From Microbacteriaceae bacterium (GTDB taxonomy: Bacteria; Actinomycetota; Actinomycetes; Actinomycetales; Microbacteriaceae), in contig JAODAY010000360.1 of the NCBI GenBank assembly GCA_025463665.1, positions 1 to 6,424 of the forward strand: a stretch of DNA of 6,424 nucleotides, in the 5' to 3' direction. Below the pieces are notes generated by a model that worked only from the letters and a program-made list of their open reading frames with translations, did no database searches and was not told where the DNA came from. Below, piece after piece: positions 5,539 through 6,424 of the stretch. The translations under genes and the position numbers were made by a program. Positions within the stretch are counted from its first letter, which is position 1, and each line of letters begins with the position of its first letter.

Positions 5539-5903
5539 TCGAGTGGTTCGCGTGGGCGCAGGTCTCCGTCGCGGTCGTGGCCGGGGTGCTGTGCATCGTG
5601 CTCGGCCTCGCCGGGCGGGCGCCCGCCGATCTCACCATGGGGGCCGCACTGCTGGTCGAGCTGCTCCTCATCGCGCAGACCGTGGTGGCGGTCGTGGCGC
5701 CGGCGGTCGGAAACACGCCGAGCGGCAGCGCGCTCGAGTTCTGGGTGTACCTCGTGACGGCCGCGCTCATCCCGCCGCTCGGGGTGGTCTGGGGGCTCGT
5801 CGACCGCACCAGGTGGAGCACCGTCGTGCTCGGCGTCGCGTGTCTCGCTGTCGCGGTCATGGTCGCGCGCATGCAGCAGATCTGGTTCGTTCAGGTCGCG
5901 TAA
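5535..5903 (+). CDS. Small four-helix membrane protein, function unknown
   Basis: A 122-residue hydrophobic protein of no recognised function. Four predicted membrane helices lie at about 4-26, 34-57, 67-89 and 93-111. The intervening loops are short: RAPADL after helix 1, VGNTPSGSALEF after helix 2 and DRTRW after helix 3. There is no signal peptide apart from helix 1. The start overlaps the truB stop as ATGA, so it is probably translated by coupling from truB. The codon pattern is like its neighbours. Its place between truB and ribF, followed by a second small membrane protein, suggests a conserved lineage-specific pair, but the sequence gives no catalytic or binding motif. A membrane role is sure; anything more would be a guess. 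Confidence 0.8.
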   Translation: MIEWFAWAQVSVAVVAGVLCIVLGLAGRAPADLTMGAALLVELLLIAQTVVAVVAPAVGNTPSGSALEFWVYLVTAALIPPLGVVWGLVDRTRWSTVVLGVACLAVAVMVARMQQIWFVQVA

Positions 5904-5906
5904 TCT
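5901..5906 (+). promoter_or_regulatory. TAATCT -10-like element before the second membrane gene
   Basis: TAATCT matches TANNNT and lies 7 nt before the ATG at 5914. Its first three bases are the stop codon of the preceding gene. No Shine-Dalgarno is present. It may give an internal leaderless transcript for the second membrane gene and ribF. The match is short and could be chance. Confidence 0.4.
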
Positions 5907-5913
5907 GTAGCCA

Positions 5914-6327
5914 ATGACCACAACATTCCCTTCGCGCTCCACAGGGGTGGGGCGCGTGCTCGTCGTCGTGTACGGGCTGCTCGCGTTAGCGGCAACCGGC
6001 CGGTCGGTGTTCCAGATTCTCGACGACTTCTCCGACGCACCCGTGGCCTACGCGCTCTCGGCGCTCGCCGCCGTCGTCTACATCGTGGCGACCGTCGCGC
6101 TGATCGCCCCGGGCGCCGTCTGGTACCGCGTCGCGTGGATCACCATCGGCTTCGAGCTCCTCGGCGTGCTGGTTGTGGGCCTCTTGAGCATTTTCGACCC
6201 CGTGCTGTTTCCCGCGAAGACCGTCTGGTCGGTCTTCGGTCGCGGCTACGGTTTCGTGCCGCTGGTACTGCCCGTTCTCGGAATGATCTGGCTCTACGTC
6301 AGGCGCCCGCGCCGGAACGCCGGGTGA
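5914..6327 (+). CDS. Second small four-helix membrane protein, function unknown
   Basis: A 137-residue membrane protein that I do not recognise. After a short polar N-terminus (MTTTFPSRSTGVG) come helices at about 14-31, 43-66, 70-94 and 109-129, ending in the basic tail VRRPRRNAG, which should be cytoplasmic. A segment between helices 1 and 2 (QILDDFSDAPVA) and one between helices 3 and 4 (FDPVLFPAKTVWSVFGRGYGF, quoted in part) are the most distinctive parts and would lie on the outer face. No catalytic motif is visible. It starts 10 nt after the previous gene without a Shine-Dalgarno but with a TANNNT hexamer. It ends 2 nt before the ATG of ribF, or overlaps a GTG start of ribF, so it probably belongs to the truB-ribF unit. 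Confidence 0.82.
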   Translation: MTTTFPSRSTGVGRVLVVVYGLLALAATGRSVFQILDDFSDAPVAYALSALAAVVYIVATVALIAPGAVWYRVAWITIGFELLGVLVVGLLSIFDPVLFPAKTVWSVFGRGYGFVPLVLPVLGMIWLYVRRPRRNAG

Positions 6328-6329
6328 CC

Positions 6330-6424
6330 ATGCGCCTATTCACGTCCCTCGCCGAGGTCCCCGAGGGCTTCGGTCCGAGCGTCGTCGCGATCGGCAAGTT
6401 CGACGGGGTGCACACCGGTCATCG
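6330..6424 (+). CDS. ribF: Riboflavin kinase / FAD synthetase, N-terminal start (3' end outside window)
   Basis: Only the first 31 residues are present (MRLFTSLAEVPEG...). They include VVAIGKFDGVHTGH, the signature of the N-terminal FMN adenylyltransferase domain, whose HxGH-type nucleotide-binding motif is seen here as HTGH. RibF makes FMN from riboflavin and then FAD. The start may be ATG 6330 or GTG 6324; the latter would overlap the previous stop as GTGA. Placement downstream of truB is the common bacterial arrangement, here with two small membrane genes in between. Confidence 0.9.
   Translation, partial: MRLFTSLAEVPEGFGPSVVAIGKFDGVHTGH

Noticed and set aside
3360..5942. Minus-strand open frame of about 860 codons opposite truB and the membrane genes
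   Set aside because: Low-complexity Arg/Ser/Asp/His-rich translation. The opposite strand carries truB with all catalytic motifs, so this is an antisense shadow.

Overview
The window is high-GC DNA that reads as an actinobacterial chromosome. The best guess is the family Microbacteriaceae. The clues are GC-rich third codon positions, genes lacking Shine-Dalgarno sites but with a TANNNT hexamer just upstream of the start codon, and the conserved infB-rbfA ... truB ... ribF translation/flavin locus. All assignments come from reading motifs by eye. No database search was run.

Layout. Positions 1-438 hold the 3' end of infB (initiation factor IF-2). A perfect 16-bp hairpin follows, then rbfA (521-1030, 30S maturation factor). 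A second hairpin (1061-1102) lies between rbfA and the convergent minus-strand gene mutY (1124-1990, adenine glycosylase with a complete 4Fe-4S cysteine set). Upstream of mutY, on the same strand, is a small cupin gene (2020-2385), probably co-transcribed with it. Diverging from the cupin gene is a single-repeat PQ-loop (SemiSWEET-like) membrane protein (2643-3011). Next is a 133-residue internally condensed relative of uridine-kinase-type P-loop kinases (3141-3542). It faces a minus-strand ketopantoate reductase (3206-4543), whose frame has no stop at the usual end of the family and runs antisense through most of the kinase-like gene. truB (4624-5538, tRNA pseudouridine-55 synthase) diverges from the reductase. 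It is followed by two four-helix membrane proteins (5535-5903 and 5914-6327) and the first 95 bp of ribF (riboflavin kinase/FAD synthetase).

How it fits together. infB, rbfA and truB serve ribosome assembly and tRNA modification, and ribF is a frequent neighbour of truB. In this genome the run is interrupted between rbfA and truB by about 3.5 kb of mostly opposite-strand genes of unrelated function (DNA repair, cupin, PQ-loop transporter, kinase remnant, reductase). truB, the first membrane gene and ribF are joined by ATGA-type overlaps or very short gaps, so they probably form one unit. The most unusual part is 3141-3570, where a kinase-like gene stripped of its catalytic motifs overlaps antisense with a reductase that has lost its normal stop codon. 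No tRNA, rRNA, CRISPR array, insertion sequence or prophage gene was seen.
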